This document shows positions 24,141 to 35,075 of a stretch of 64,000 bases of DNA, piece after piece. A program made the position numbers and the translations under genes. Source of the stretch: Cyanoderma ruficeps (taxonomy: Eukaryota; Chordata; Aves; Passeriformes; Timaliidae); assembly GCA_008694505.1 (NCBI GenBank), contig VZDJ01000219.1, forward strand, positions 14,673,136-14,737,135. The letters are read 5' to 3'. Each line of letters opens with the position of its first letter. The first letter of the stretch is position 1. The notes below the pieces were generated by a model. That model was not told where the DNA came from, searched no databases, and worked only from the letters and a program-made list of their open reading frames with translations.

Positions 24141-25324
24141 TGCTGTGATGATTCTGATAATCAAGGCAGAAAGATGGCCTGGATTATCTAAACAGAAAAA
24201 AACCCTCCACACTAAACCAAAAATTTGGGGTCTACCAGGCAGAGTGTGGGGATCAGCAGTGGCTGTGCCCCCTGCCCAGCTGGGGGTGCCAGAACCCAAA
24301 TGGGTTTTTACCTTTTCCTAACTTGTGAGCTGCACATTCAGCCCTGCACTGGGATCCCCATGGAATCAGTGAGAATCCCCTGAGGTTTTTGGAGGTTCAC
24401 ATCCACAGGGCAGGTGTGAGCTCCAGGATGCCCATTTGGAATCTGGCAGCCAGTACTTTTCCCATCAAGTTGGAACGTTTTATGAACACACTGCAGCAAT
24501 GGGAATACTAAGGAAGGGGAAGGGAGGGTATTTTACTTGGTGTTAAATGCTTGTACTTTATGTCCAAGATTTGACCTTCAATAGGGAACCAAGTATCAAG
24601 GGAGATGGAAATTCCAGTGGAAAAAGCAGACAGTTGGGTAGTTTTGTTTACAACACCCACGTGTCCTGTGGGGCTGGGCAGCTGTCGGAGAAGTAGTGAT
24701 GGATCTCTCTGGGAAAAGCAAGGAACTCTCTGGGGAAAACAACTGGAGTGGGGAAAGCAGGGCAGCCTTGGGGATACAGGAATGGCCTTGTGCCAGGTCT
24801 GGGGATTTGGAAATGCATAGAAGGGACAGGGTGGGACATGTCCTGTTTGGATGGCACAGGGATGCAGGGTCTCCCTGATCTCCCAGAGAGAGGGGCAGGC
24901 AGCAGATGGGTTGTCTGGCACTGAGCTCCCTGGCCAGCATCATTTCCAGGGGGTTTATGGCATGCACAGAGTGTCTGGGATGAGCAAAGGGCTCGGATCT
25001 GGAGTTCATCTTGGGATGCACAGAGCAGGAATTGTCACGGTAAAGATCTCCCCCTCCTGTCTGCCCCGGAGCAGGATGAGAGCAGAGAAGGGAAACCACT
25101 CCTCAGGCTCCTGCTCTTGTTCTGTGGCCTGAGCACGGGGCAGAAAACCTCAAAATGCAGCTGGGGAGGGGGGGCTGTGCCCCAAGGAGGGGATGCAGGC
25201 TGGGGGAGCTGCCTGCCTGAACCCCTGGGCTGGGAATGCCCCGTGGGACCAGCACCCAGCAGGGTGGGCAACTGTGCCCCTCACAGGGGTCCCTGCCAGG
25301 CTGGCTCCACCTTGGGGGGCTGTA

Positions 25325-25455
25325 GCAGACATGTGGATGTGGCATCTGGGGACATGGGTTAGTGGTGGCCCTGGCAGTGCTGGGGGAATGGTTGGACTGG
25401 ATGATTTGAGAGGGTTTTTCTAAACTAAACAGCTCTTGGGTTCTGTGGTTCTGCA
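25325..25455 (+). mobile_element. CR1 LINE fragment (3' end)
   Basis: Sense CR1 terminus. It has ggttagtggtggccctggca, then ggttggactggatgatttga, then a degraded terminal part ending in ggttctgtggttct. About 130 bp. Confidence 0.75.
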
Positions 25456-26944
25456 GAAATGGGGTCCCTGCACGGGTGGGAGCTGGCAAGGCTGGTCTGC
25501 AGGTGGGACAGGCAGATTTACCAGCCCTGGAGCTGCGGGAGGATCTGAGGGCAAGGCTGACACCCAGATCTAAATTAAGGGCCAGGAGCAAGGCCAGGCT
25601 TTGTGAGCAGAGTGAGTCACGGATGAACTGTGTGTCCAGACTGCTGTGGGCAGTGGGCAAATCCTCGGGAGGATGGCTCAGGGCAGACAACACCACTCCC
25701 AAAAGGAGTCTGAAGGGGACAAAAGGGTTTTAGATGCCCTGCCATGAGTCAGTGGTACCTGGGCACAGCCGGGTTCCCACACCCTGTGAAATCCCTTTCT
25801 GTCCTCAGGGACAGCTGCCAGGTCCTGATGCTGTGGGCTTGGGAATCTGCCTGGGGGATCCCAGCTTGGTGCTTCCCCCAGCAGCCCTCTCAGTCTGGGG
25901 CTTTCCCTGGGCAAGGGAGAGAGTTTGGGGGTAGGCAGAGCACAAACAGAATGGAAAAGGGGTTCTGAGCTCACTTCTGCGTTAAGACCCAGCAGAATGG
26001 GGTTTGTTACCTAATTAAAACAGAGGTCAGGCTCTAAGCTGGACCGTGGCTGCATGTTAATGGCGCTGTGCTGGGGTTAATAGAACTTTATTTAGAACTG
26101 GCTGTGTGTATTAGCTCCTCTTGAATGGAATTCCTAAACATTAACCTGGCACTGGGAGAGTCTGTCTCAGCCTTTCTGTGCCACCTTCACCAGATGGAAG
26201 TGAAGCACGTTTGTTATTCAGGGTTCTAGAGAGAAAAGCAGGGCCTGTGGCAGACAGTTCTGTCCCTGCAGGTGCAGAGTGTCTCTGCCTCCTCAGGGCT
26301 GGAGGCCAGAGCTGCCTGGAACCCAGGCATGAGGCACAAGTCCCCATCCCTTGGTGGGCAGTGCCACCTGCCCTGTTAAACACCGACAGATTTTGGGGAA
26401 TATGAAACCTGCAAGTCACCGATTGCTGCTGCAGCTGCTCTGCACGGCCCTGGCCTCTGCTTTTGTTCTCCAACAGCTTTAAACCAACAGGTTCTGATGC
26501 TGGAAGCAAGGGAAGAAATGGGAACTGAACACTGAGCCAGGCACCTTTCAAACGCAGGGGGAGAGGGAGGATTGCTGCATCCACAGCAGAGACCGTGACA
26601 AAGCCATTGTGTCTCTCGCTGAACTGGTTTTCAAAAAATCCTTCTGCAAAGAGATTTTTATTGTGAGTTGTCTATTTGAAAGACAGGCCCAGCCAGACCC
26701 AACCTCCACGATAATCCCCCATAGCTCTGCCCTGACAGACAATGTACACAGGATTCCTAAAAATGCCCCAGCTGTGAGTCAGTGCCCACTGTGCCCAGGA
26801 GGGAGAAGTGATGGTACCCAGGGGCAGCCCAGGGGGTCGGGGCAGCCTTTACCTCCCTGGAATATGCATTTTTTTTCTCAGAGAATATTTACTAAAAGTG
26901 TTTTTAAGGTCCAGTGCAAGTGCTAATGTGTTTTGAGGGCAATA

Positions 26945-27290
26945 AAGAAGGGGCAAAAAAATTGGAGATAGAATAAGCAAGGAAGGCTGAAAGAGAATTG
27001 GGGGCTAAAGGTGAGAAGGAGGCTGGAAAAGAATTGGAGTCACAAGACTGGGGAAGAAAAAAAGTAAAGGCTGAGGAGTGTGAGAGAAAAAAAAGGTTGA
27101 TCAGAAATATAAACAAGGACAGAAAAAATAGAGGCTGCAAAAGGATAGAGGGCCAAGAAAGGGTGAGAGGGGGAAAGAAATGCAGAGGCTGGGAAGGGCA
27201 GGAGGCCAAAATAAAGTGGGAGGCCAAAGGAAAAGCAGAGACAGAAAAAGAGTGGAGGGAGAAAAGGGGTGGGAGGCTGAAGAGGCACAT
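26945..27290 (+). repeat. Purine-rich tract (about 345 bp)
   Basis: Strong strand bias toward A and G, with recurring gaggctg / aaagg motifs at irregular 30-45 bp spacing. It looks like a decayed minisatellite. The complementary strand is pyrimidine-rich. Confidence 0.75.
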
Positions 27291-28036
27291 GAGACATACG
27301 GGAAGAGCTGCCCAAAGAGGGGTCTAAAGTTTAATGGGTTCCTCAGGCAGGCCAGAGCTCCGTGGTGATAAGGCAGCACAATGTCCAATTGTTCTCCCTG
27401 CACACCGGGTCAGCCCGGCTTCCTCCGGGCTGGGATCTGCAGGAACACACACTTTGGGTTTGGGCTGGAGGGAGCTGGGCCCTGCCGAGGTCTCCAGGCA
27501 GACCCGGAGCTCTCCAAGCCCTTTGGATAAACTTTCCTTCCCAGCTCCACCCCAGCCCAGGGGATGAACTTTTCCTCCCGAGCTCCCTAAATGACTTTGG
27601 CCTTCCTCCCACTGCTCAGACCTTGATCTTCCTCCCAGTTGAGGCAGCTCCTCATGCAGCTGGCTCTGGCTCCTTGCCCTCATTCCCAACCAGCTGAGCC
27701 AAAGCCCCACCGTGCCCAGGACCCCCAGCACGGCGGGGACAGGGACCTGTTGCTGCCCTGCCAGGGGTTTCACCCTTGCTAAATGGCCCAAAGGTGACAG
27801 GAGGCTGCAGATGCTGGCAAGGGAAGGGGGTGGAGGGGACCTGTGGCCCCGGGGCCATGCAGAGTCTCAGCCTGACACCTGCCCCGCCAGCCGGGGACAT
27901 TCGAGCCTGCAGAAATGTGTGTTTGGCATCTTTGGTTTGGCTGAGAGAGCAGCTCCCAGCTCAGAGATGCTGGTGATGGGGAGTTTTGGCTGTCAGGCCC
28001 ATCAGGATAATCCCTGTGGTGTTATTTCAGCCATAA

Positions 28037-28228
28037 ATCATGGAATCATCACAGACTGGTTGGGGTTGGACCTTGCCGTGGGCAGGGACACCTCCCACTG
28101 TCCCAGGGTGCTCCATCCCCTGTCTAACCTGGCCTGGGACACTGCCAGGGATGGGGCATCCCTAAGCATACCTCATTGCCCAGAGAAGCTGTGGCTTCCC
28201 CAAACCATTCTACGGTTCTGTGACTTAT
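28037..28228. mobile_element. Two abutting CR1 fragments in opposite orientation
   Basis: 28037-28165 is antisense CR1 (ggttggggttggaccttgcc, then gggcagggacacctcccact). 28178-28228 carries cccagagaagctgtggcttc followed by aaccattctacggttctgtg, which is sense CR1 with an internal deletion. The result is a short imperfect inverted pair. Confidence 0.7.
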
Positions 28229-28309
28229 TTATTTTGCATCAAAAATGAACCATTTATAGTGCTGTGTCACTGCAACAATTTCCCTTTCTGTTTGTTTTTC
28301 TGTCTGGGT

Positions 28310-28375
28310 TTTTTTTTTTTTTTTGTTAGTTTGGTTTGGGTGGTTTTTTTTGTTGGGATTTTTCTTTTTTAATGG
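28310..28375 (+). repeat. T-rich / TG simple tract
   Basis: A run of 16 or more T followed by ggttt-type repeats. Confidence 0.85.
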
Positions 28376-28687
28376 TCCAAATATTGTGTTTTGCCATTTA
28401 AAATGTTTGGGGTTTAGTATATTTCAATTCAAATTCTGATCTGGGCTTCTGCTTCTACCCGGAGCTTCAGGTGAATTTACAGTAATTTGGAGATTGTCGT
28501 TTGGAATGATGCTGAGCCACTGAGCCACTCCTCCCTCCCAGGATTTGGGGGCACCTTCAGGGTTTTTGGGGGGTTTGTCCCTGCTGGGGGGAGCAACACC
28601 CTGCCATCCTAAAGCTGTCCCTGGGGAAGGGACCTGCTGCCTCTCCACATCCCAGCCCAACCCTGCCCTTCGGAGCCTCCCCGTGCC

Positions 28688-28850
28688 CCTGAGCACCCCG
28701 AGGGGTCTGTGGAGGTGGCAGAACCTCCCCCGGGTATCCGCGGAGCATCTGCGAGCACCCCGAGGGGATCCCGGAGCCTCCAGAGGTACCAGAACATCCC
28801 CTGGGTACCCGCGGAGCATCCCGAGGGGACCCCACAGCCCCCCCGGGAAT
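28688..28850 (+). repeat. About 62-bp tandem repeat, 2.5 copies
   Basis: gagcaccccgagggg recurs at about 28691 and 28753, with gagcatcccgagggg at 28816. Shared spacers (ccagaacctcc.../ggtatccgcggagcatc) separate them. It abuts the CpG-rich block with the candidate donor at 28969. Confidence 0.8.
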
Positions 28851-28968
28851 CCGTGCCGTGGGGTATGTACGGGCATCCCCTGGGCGCCGTCAGGACATCC
28901 CGTGGGGCTCAGCCCCGCTCCTGCCCGGCCCCGGGTGGGGGTCCCGCCGCCCCCCGCCCCGCACCTAC

Positions 28969-29160
28969 CGGCGGCTGCGCGGCGCTCCCGGCTGCGGCTG
29001 CGAGTGCGCGCGGGGAGAACCGGGATGGAGCACGGCGAGCGGGGATGGTGATGATGGGGATGAGGAGGAGCTGCCTCGGGGCGGGGGAGCGGCGGGAGGA
29101 TGCGGGGGAGGAAGGAGGAGGCTGATCGCATCCAGCCCCGCAGCGGGGCCGGGCACCTGC
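28969..29160 (-). promoter_or_regulatory. Second CpG-rich block with minus-strand donor (candidate alternative FGF1 leader exon)
   Basis: The CpG-rich stretch 28870-29600 contains, on the minus strand, CCG|GTAGGTGCGG with the last exon base at 28969. It is preceded by about 160 nt of CpG-rich sequence. This is the pattern of an untranslated first exon and lies 13 kb upstream of the FGF1 coding start. An upstream ATG near 29131 would open a short frame in such a leader. A plus-strand TATA-like GATAAAATAC lies at 29518-29527, so transcription in the other direction is also possible. Confidence 0.35.
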
Positions 29161-29252
29161 CCGCACGCCGGGGGCGGGGGCTGAGCCCCGGGGGGAACAG
29201 GAGCGGACAAAATCCCCCAGAAGCCGGAGCAGCATCGGCCTTCCTGCCCCTC

Positions 29253-29282
29253 GCCCTTCCCTTCCCTTCCCTTCCCCTCCCC
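29253..29282 (+). repeat. CCCTT microsatellite
   Basis: About five copies of cccttc / ccctt. Confidence 0.85.
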
Positions 29283-29517
29283 AGGACATTCCTGCGGCTC
29301 TGGGTGTCTCAGTGCCCTGCGGGAAGGCGATGACCTCCCTCACCCAAGTCATCCCCGAGCGGCCCGGGCAGCGGGGACGGGGTCCCTGCCCTCCCCATGG
29401 GGGTCCCTGCCCTCCCCGGGGGCAGCCCCAGGGCTGTGCCGGGCACGGCCGCCTTCCCGCTGGCACCGGCAGAGCCTGGCCTTAAAAGCCGAAGCGTTCG
29501 GGGAGCGCTGTCAGCCG

Positions 29518-29527
29518 GATAAAATAC
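29518..29527 (+). promoter_or_regulatory. TATA-like element in CpG-rich sequence
   Basis: GATAAAATAC follows CpG-rich DNA and precedes a further GC-rich run where a start at about 29550 would fall. No plus-strand gene is recognisable downstream before ARHGAP26. It may be chance. Confidence 0.15.
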
Positions 29528-29631
29528 AGCTCCGCGTCCCCGGGGACGGGCGCTGCAGCGGGTGGCGCTGCCGGCTCTGCCCTGGGGCTGGGCCGGGACA
29601 TTGGCCTCGCTGGGGGACGGGGGGGATCGGG

Positions 29632-29748
29632 GCTCAGAGGGTGCCGGGTGGGCTCAGAGGGTGCCGGGTGGGCTCAGAGGGTGCCGGGTGGGCTCGGGGT
29701 GCCGGGTGGGCTCAGAGGGTACCGGGTGGGCTCGGGGTGCCGGGGTGG
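29632..29748 (+). repeat. 20-bp minisatellite, 6 copies
   Basis: Unit gctcagagggtgccgggtgg. Three identical 20-bp copies are followed by three shorter or variant copies. Confidence 0.95.
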
Positions 29749-29794
29749 GTGCAGGTCGGGGTGCTGCTGTATGAGCTGCGAGGTCGCTGCCGCA

Positions 29795-29860
29795 GCCCTA
29801 ATGAAGCCCTAATGAAGCCCTAATGAAGCCCTAATGAAGCCCTAATGAAGCCCTAATGAA
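29795..29860 (+). repeat. 11-bp repeat gccctaatgaa, 6 perfect copies
   Basis: Six identical copies, each with a TAATGA core, the typical homeodomain recognition sequence. The 11-bp period is close to one turn of B-DNA. Confidence 0.97.
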
Positions 29861-30692
29861 GCACGGACGGAGCCGGAGCGATGATTTCAGCGCTTGGCCG
29901 GGCTCCACGAGCCCTTTGATGTGGGGATGTTTAGGCTGCGTTATCTGAGGCTCGCTCAGAATAGGCTTTTAGTGGCGGCTCACGTGGAGCCGGCGTGTTT
30001 GGACAGGCATTCCGGGCTGGAAATGCCCGGGGCTCAGGCGTTTGGATAAAACATTCCCGAGTTCGCTGTGGTTACCAGCGCCTGCTGGGGACAGCTCCTG
30101 GCGCTCCCCACAGCGCAGGTGGATTCGGAGCTTTCCCGACATAACAATAATCATATTTTTCCCCCCTTTATTTTTAAAAATCCCGCCCAAGATTTCATTT
30201 TGCTTTTTCAGAAAATAAAAAATAGACATAGCCAAACATTCCTGAACCTAAGAGGAGAACAGGCCTGGCTTTACCTCAGGCTCTCCTGGACGAAAGGCAT
30301 GGGAGTTGTGAGGACGTGAGGAAGATCAGGAAATATTGGTCCATTTTCTCACTCAAGGGAACATCCCCCTTGTTTCGGAGCTGCAGGGGCTGCCCCCTCC
30401 CTCCCTCCCTCCCTGCAGCCCAGCCCTCCCCACTTGCCCTGCTGCCCGTGCCCCCGGCTGTGGCTGGCACTCAGCAGCCCTGGTGCAGTGCTTTGCAGGC
30501 AGTGTCCTGCCAAATTTGTGTCCTTTCTGCCTGTCCCGAGGGCTGGTGGCCCCGGGATGGAGCCAAGAGCCGGAGCGATGCAGACACAGAGCAAACATGG
30601 ACTTGGGCAGCGGGATCTGCGCCGGGCACGAGGAAGAGGATTGGCAAAAACCCAGAAACCAACAGCGCTGCAGTGGCCCTGGGGACAGCCAG

Positions 30693-30968
30693 AGGGATGG
30701 GGGACACCGCAGGGATGGGGGACACCGCAGGGATGGGGGACACTGCAGGGATGGGGGACATCGCAGGGATGGGATCTGTTCAGGGATGGGGGCACTGCAG
30801 GGATGGGGACACTGCAGAGATGGGATCTGTTCAGGGATGGGGACACTGCAGGGATGGGGACACTGCAGGGATGGGATCTGTTCAGGGATGGGGACACTGC
30901 AGGGATGGGATCTGTTCAGGGATGGGGACCCTGAAGGGATGGGATCTGTTCAGGGGTGGGGGCACTGC
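30693..30968 (+). repeat. 16-18-bp minisatellite, about 16 copies
   Basis: Units alternate between gggatggggacactgca and gggatgggatctgttca types. The long repetitive open frames across it are artefacts. Confidence 0.93.
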
Positions 30969-31712
30969 CTTGACAGCGGCTCTGCCTCCCCCCTGCCCTC
31001 CCCAGTCCTGCCCAGTGCCAGCAGCACCTGCAGCAGGTCCCTGTGGTATTTCCCGGGCTCTGGGATGAGTTTGAGGGGCGGCTGCTGCTCCAGTTCCTCT
31101 CCCGCCCGTGCCTGGGTGGGGACCCTGCTCGCCTCCCTGCCCTGGGTGCCCACCGCCCCCTGGGCTCCGAGCCCGTCAATAACACACGCCTCCCGGGCTG
31201 CTTGGAAGCGCAGTGAATAATTAACCACGGAGCGCCGAGGAAGCTGCAGGTGCCTCCCCACGCACGCCGGCAGTGCCTGTGAGGGCAGCTGAGCCCCAGC
31301 CCCGCTGCCCCGGCGGCTCCTCATCGCCCAAAACACGGCCCCACAGCAGAGACGACTTAGGCGAAACTTCCTGCAAGTTTAGAGTGAGACGCACGAGATC
31401 CGCCAGTCCTGGGCTTTCCATCCCTCCTGAAGCGATATTCCTGGAGGACTCAGCCCGGTGCGGGCTGGGAACAGCCCCAGAGCCGAGAGCTCCCTCCGGC
31501 CCCCTGCCAGCTGCCTGCCCAGAGCCGGGGCAGAGGGAAAGGAAACCCCAGTTCGTTCCTCAGCACCACACACGTGGACGAGCTGCCGAGCTCGGCCAGG
31601 AGTTCAGGAACCAGGAACGTGCTCCAAACCCTGTGGGAAAGGACTGCAGAGCCCCCGGGAACCTGTGACGCTGTGACGGTGGGAAGGGCAGGATTCTGCC
31701 AAAGGCACTCAC

Positions 31713-32010
31713 CTGAGGAAGGTCGCGGTGTGCAGGGCTGGGCGCTGGGGACAGCCGGGGACAGCCGGGGACAGCTCGGGGACAGCTCGGGGACAGCGGC
31801 GCTGACCTGCCCGGGGGTGGGCAGGGATGTGCTGGGGTCACGCTGCCCCTCGCTCCACCCCCCGGAGCCGGGCAGCTCCTGCCGGGACCACACGCAGGGC
31901 CCGCGCAGGGCCGGGCAGGCTCCCGCCGCCGGCCCCGGGCACCGGGAACGCGCCGGGTCGGCCCGGCCGGAGCGGAGCGGCCCCGTCCGCGGCGGCACTG
32001 CGGGCTCTGC
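31713..32010 (-). promoter_or_regulatory. CpG-rich block ending in a consensus minus-strand splice donor (candidate FGF1 leader exon)
   Basis: The block 31840-32010 is very GC- and CpG-rich. Reading on the minus strand, it leads to CAG|GTGAGT with the last exon base at 31713, a perfect 9-base donor. FGF1 is the only minus-strand gene downstream, and its first coding exon has an acceptor 17 nt before the ATG, so an untranslated FGF1 exon ending here would fit. The transcript start, the exon length and any use are unproven; another weaker GT (about 31811) lies inside. Confidence 0.4.
31748..31800 (+). repeat. 11-12-bp repeat ggggacagc(c/t)c
   Basis: Four to five copies, lying inside the candidate leader-exon region. 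Confidence 0.9.
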
Positions 32011-32582
32011 ACCCACACGGGGCAAGGAAGTATGGATGGATAATCCTTCGCCTTGCTATTTTTTTCCTCTCATGTGATCCTGTTTTTGGACGGCTATTTT
32101 GGGGCTGGACTCCAGCCCAGGTGAAAGACAAGGATTGAATCCAGCCTCCCCCTTTTCCCGGAGGCCCTTCCAGGACCTCTGCCCGCCCGCCCGAGGGACG
32201 GGGACAAACGCCGCCACCGGCTCCCATCCCTGCCCGCTGCCGGCCCTCTCCCTGTCCCATTGCAGGGCCCTCTGTGTCCCTCCCGGCCCCGGGCAGCTGC
32301 CGGAGGGCCCATCTGAGCCGTGGTGAGCACACCGCGCCCGGTCCCCGCTCCATCCCGCGGCCACCCCGCCCTGTGTCCCCAGGGCTGGCCCTGGCACCGG
32401 CCCGGCTGCAGAGTCGGGCTGTCCCAGCACCATTTGCCTCTTGGTGCCCGTTTCCCCCCAGAGCAGCCTGGCAGGAAGCTGCCGGCAGATAAATGCATTA
32501 AAAATACACTGGGAGGGTGCAGCAGCCTCGGGATGAACCGCGGCCAGCCCCGGGCCCGTGCGCTGCCCCTGATGCCACCAGC

Positions 32583-32634
32583 GCCGGGAGGAGAGGGACA
32601 GGAGGGGACAGGAGAGGGACAGGAGGGGACGTGG
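32583..32634 (+). repeat. gagagggacaggagggg tandem repeat
   Basis: Two and a half copies of a 20-bp purine-rich unit. Confidence 0.85.
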
Positions 32635-32755
32635 AGACTCCATGTGCAGGAGTCCAGATCCTTTGGGCATCCTGCCCGTGCCTGACCCGGGGTCTCCTCT
32701 GAGGACATCCTTGGGGACATCTTGGTGCCACACGCTCAGTGCTCTCAGGATGGCT

Positions 32756-32799
32756 CTTTCTATCCTATTTTTATCCTATTTTAATCTTATTTTTATCCC
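32756..32799 (+). repeat. ctatttttatc simple repeat
   Basis: Four copies of a 10-11-bp T-rich unit. Confidence 0.85.
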
Positions 32800-33743
32800 A
32801 TGCTCTGAATGAAGGGTGAAGGGGGCCAGTGGGGCACTGGGGAAGGGCAGCCTGGCTCTGTGGCTGTGGGGTGCAGACATGGGGCAGGGCAGGGGTGTCA
32901 GGGATGTGACATCGGGTCTGGCTGTCCCCATGTGCGTGTGTCACATCGTGCCCTTTCACGGTGGCTGGTGGGAAGGGTGGGAGCCGTCAGTGCATTTGGC
33001 TGCCTCGATTGTGTCTTTGCATGACTAAAACTCGTTAAAGGTCCCTGGGATGAGTCTCAGGGAAACCTGGATTTCCCCCAGCCCAGTCCCCCCAGTTCGG
33101 ATCCGGGAGAAGCTGGTTTGGCACTGACGGCTCAACACCAGGGACAGGTGGCAGCAGGGGACAGGTGAAGGACAGGACCCACCACGTGGGACTTCAGTCA
33201 GAGGTGGGTGTGATTTGGTTTTCAGAGAAATGGGTGTCCCACAGATGTGACATCACTTATTTTTTCAGCCTATTTCCGAGTCTTTATTTTTTTAAAATAT
33301 TCTCTATATTAAGTATATCACAAATGTAGATTAAATATGTAAAGCTATTAAATTTCATAATTTGTATTAAAGACTTATTCAGTCGTTTTCTTATTCCTGC
33401 TCCCCATTAACCGGTTTTATGTGAAATAAGGAATTGATCTCTGACACTGACTAAGTTCTCTTTTTGGGGAGACTCTCACCAGGGCCAAAACTTTCCTCTT
33501 GCAGTCTCTCCAAATTAGGGTCTTCATCTTAACAAGGTGAATTTTGGTATCCAGAAACTCCTACGAAGCCACTTTTCCCTCCAACAATCGTTGAAGAGTG
33601 AAGAGGAGGGGAAGTCACTTAATAAAGGTAACAGGGATCTTCATGAAGGAAAAGGAGAATAAAATGACCGAGCTGGGAAAATCCCGCAGGAGAGGGAGGC
33701 GCAGGGAGGCTCCGGAGCCGCCAGAGGGCGCCGCGGAACCGCA

Positions 33744-33860
33744 GCAGGCACAGCTGGGCACAGCCGGGTGGGGATGGGCACAGCTGGGTGAGGACGGGCA
33801 CAGCTGGATGGGGACGGGCACAGCTGGATGGGGAGGAAACAGCTGGACGGGGCGGACACA
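33744..33860 (+). repeat. About 22-bp minisatellite with CAGCTG in most copies
   Basis: Copies of cacagctggatggggacggg and variants, about five. The same cacagctgg / cacatctgg motif recurs at irregular spacing as far as about 34100. Confidence 0.85.
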
Positions 33861-34898
33861 TCTGGGGCACAGGGCAAAGAGGGGGCGATGGCCCTGCCAG
33901 GGGGCACATCTGGAGCCGGGGCACAGCTGCTGTGGCACATCTGGCAGCCACAGGGTATCTGAGGCCCGTGCAGGTGAGGGTGCAGCATCCACAGCTGGAG
34001 CACATCTGGGTGGCAGCAGAGCTGGCTGCTCTGGCCCCGTGGCAGCGGGTCCAGCTGTCCCTGGGCACAGCTGGTGTCACACCGAGGGAACATCTGGAGG
34101 CCCAGGGGACCCCTGGGGCTCCCCAAAGCCGCTGCAGCTGTGCCAGGTGTGGGCCCTGCTCCTGCAGGGGCACGGGTGGGGCCGGGGCTCTGCCCCTGGG
34201 AGCCAGGCAGGAGCCTGGGCCTCATTAAGGTCCTCGTGGCCTCATTAAGGTCCTCTTGGCCTCCTTGATCTCTGCCAGAAGCTGTCCCTCGCCAGGCAGA
34301 CGCAGGACAGTCCCTCTGTTTGTCTCTGCCGTGGTCCTGGACGTGACTCTCAGTCCCGGCTCCTTCGCCAGGATCCCGTTGGTGTTTCCCAGTCCCTGTT
34401 TCCCAGGAGGGAGCAGCCCCTCCTGAGGAATGACTCCCAGCCTTTGTGTTTTAACAAATGACCTGAGACGCTGAACCCGATGCTGTTTACTCGGCTGGGC
34501 ATTAGCTCAGAGTCAAGAGCTGCCTCCCAAAGGGCTCTCCTGGATACCCTGACCAAGCCTGGCCTCTTCTGTAATTACATTCCAGGGAAAACAGACATCT
34601 CCTGATTCATTTAATATGTGCCATGTTGCATTTAGATATGTAACAGAAGCCCCATTACCTTAAAAGTCCTGCTGTTATCAAGTACTGACTTAATTACAGT
34701 TTTATCTAAAAATAGATCGAGTTAGCTTGACAGAATCCATTTGTCCTCCTCCCCTGCCCAGTGATGTTTCCCCCCTGCAGTTCCTGCTCCGTCATGAGCA
34801 GCATCAATCCCCTGCCACAGCCTTTTCCCAAGAGCTCCCGAGATCCCACAAACGTGTTTGCTATTCCCTCATCACAGTCTTCCAAAACTTACCAAAAC

Positions 34899-35075
34899 CA
34901 GAATCAGAGACTCGTGGAATGGTTTGGATTGGAAAAAGCCTCAGAGTCCAACTTGTTGCAGCCCTTGCCATGGGCAGGGACAACTCACACTATTCCAGGT
35001 TGCTCCAAGCCCTGTCCAATCTGGCCTTGGACACTTCCAGGGATCCGGGGGTAGTCACAGTGTCTCTGGGCACTT
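34899..35075 (-). mobile_element. CR1 LINE fragment
   Basis: Antisense CR1 with ggaatggtttggattggaaa, then gccatgggcagggacaactc, then atctggccttggacacttcc. It is followed by a 45-bp AT-rich run of tata/aaata repeats. Confidence 0.85.

Larger units (their letters stand above)
24141..28036. other. FGF1 5' region, no gene seen
   Basis: Unique sequence, apart from the CR1 relic at 25325 and the purine tract at 26945. A repeat-free AT-leaning block lies at 26005-26140. Confidence 0.5.

Noticed and set aside
28424..29131. 235-codon minus-strand frame over the CpG block
   Set aside because: Low-complexity; interrupted by the likely donor at 28969. More plausibly leader-exon or promoter sequence than protein.
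30316..31220. Repeat proteins of 250 and 294 codons
   Set aside because: Open in several frames solely because of the 16-18-bp minisatellite at 30693-30968.
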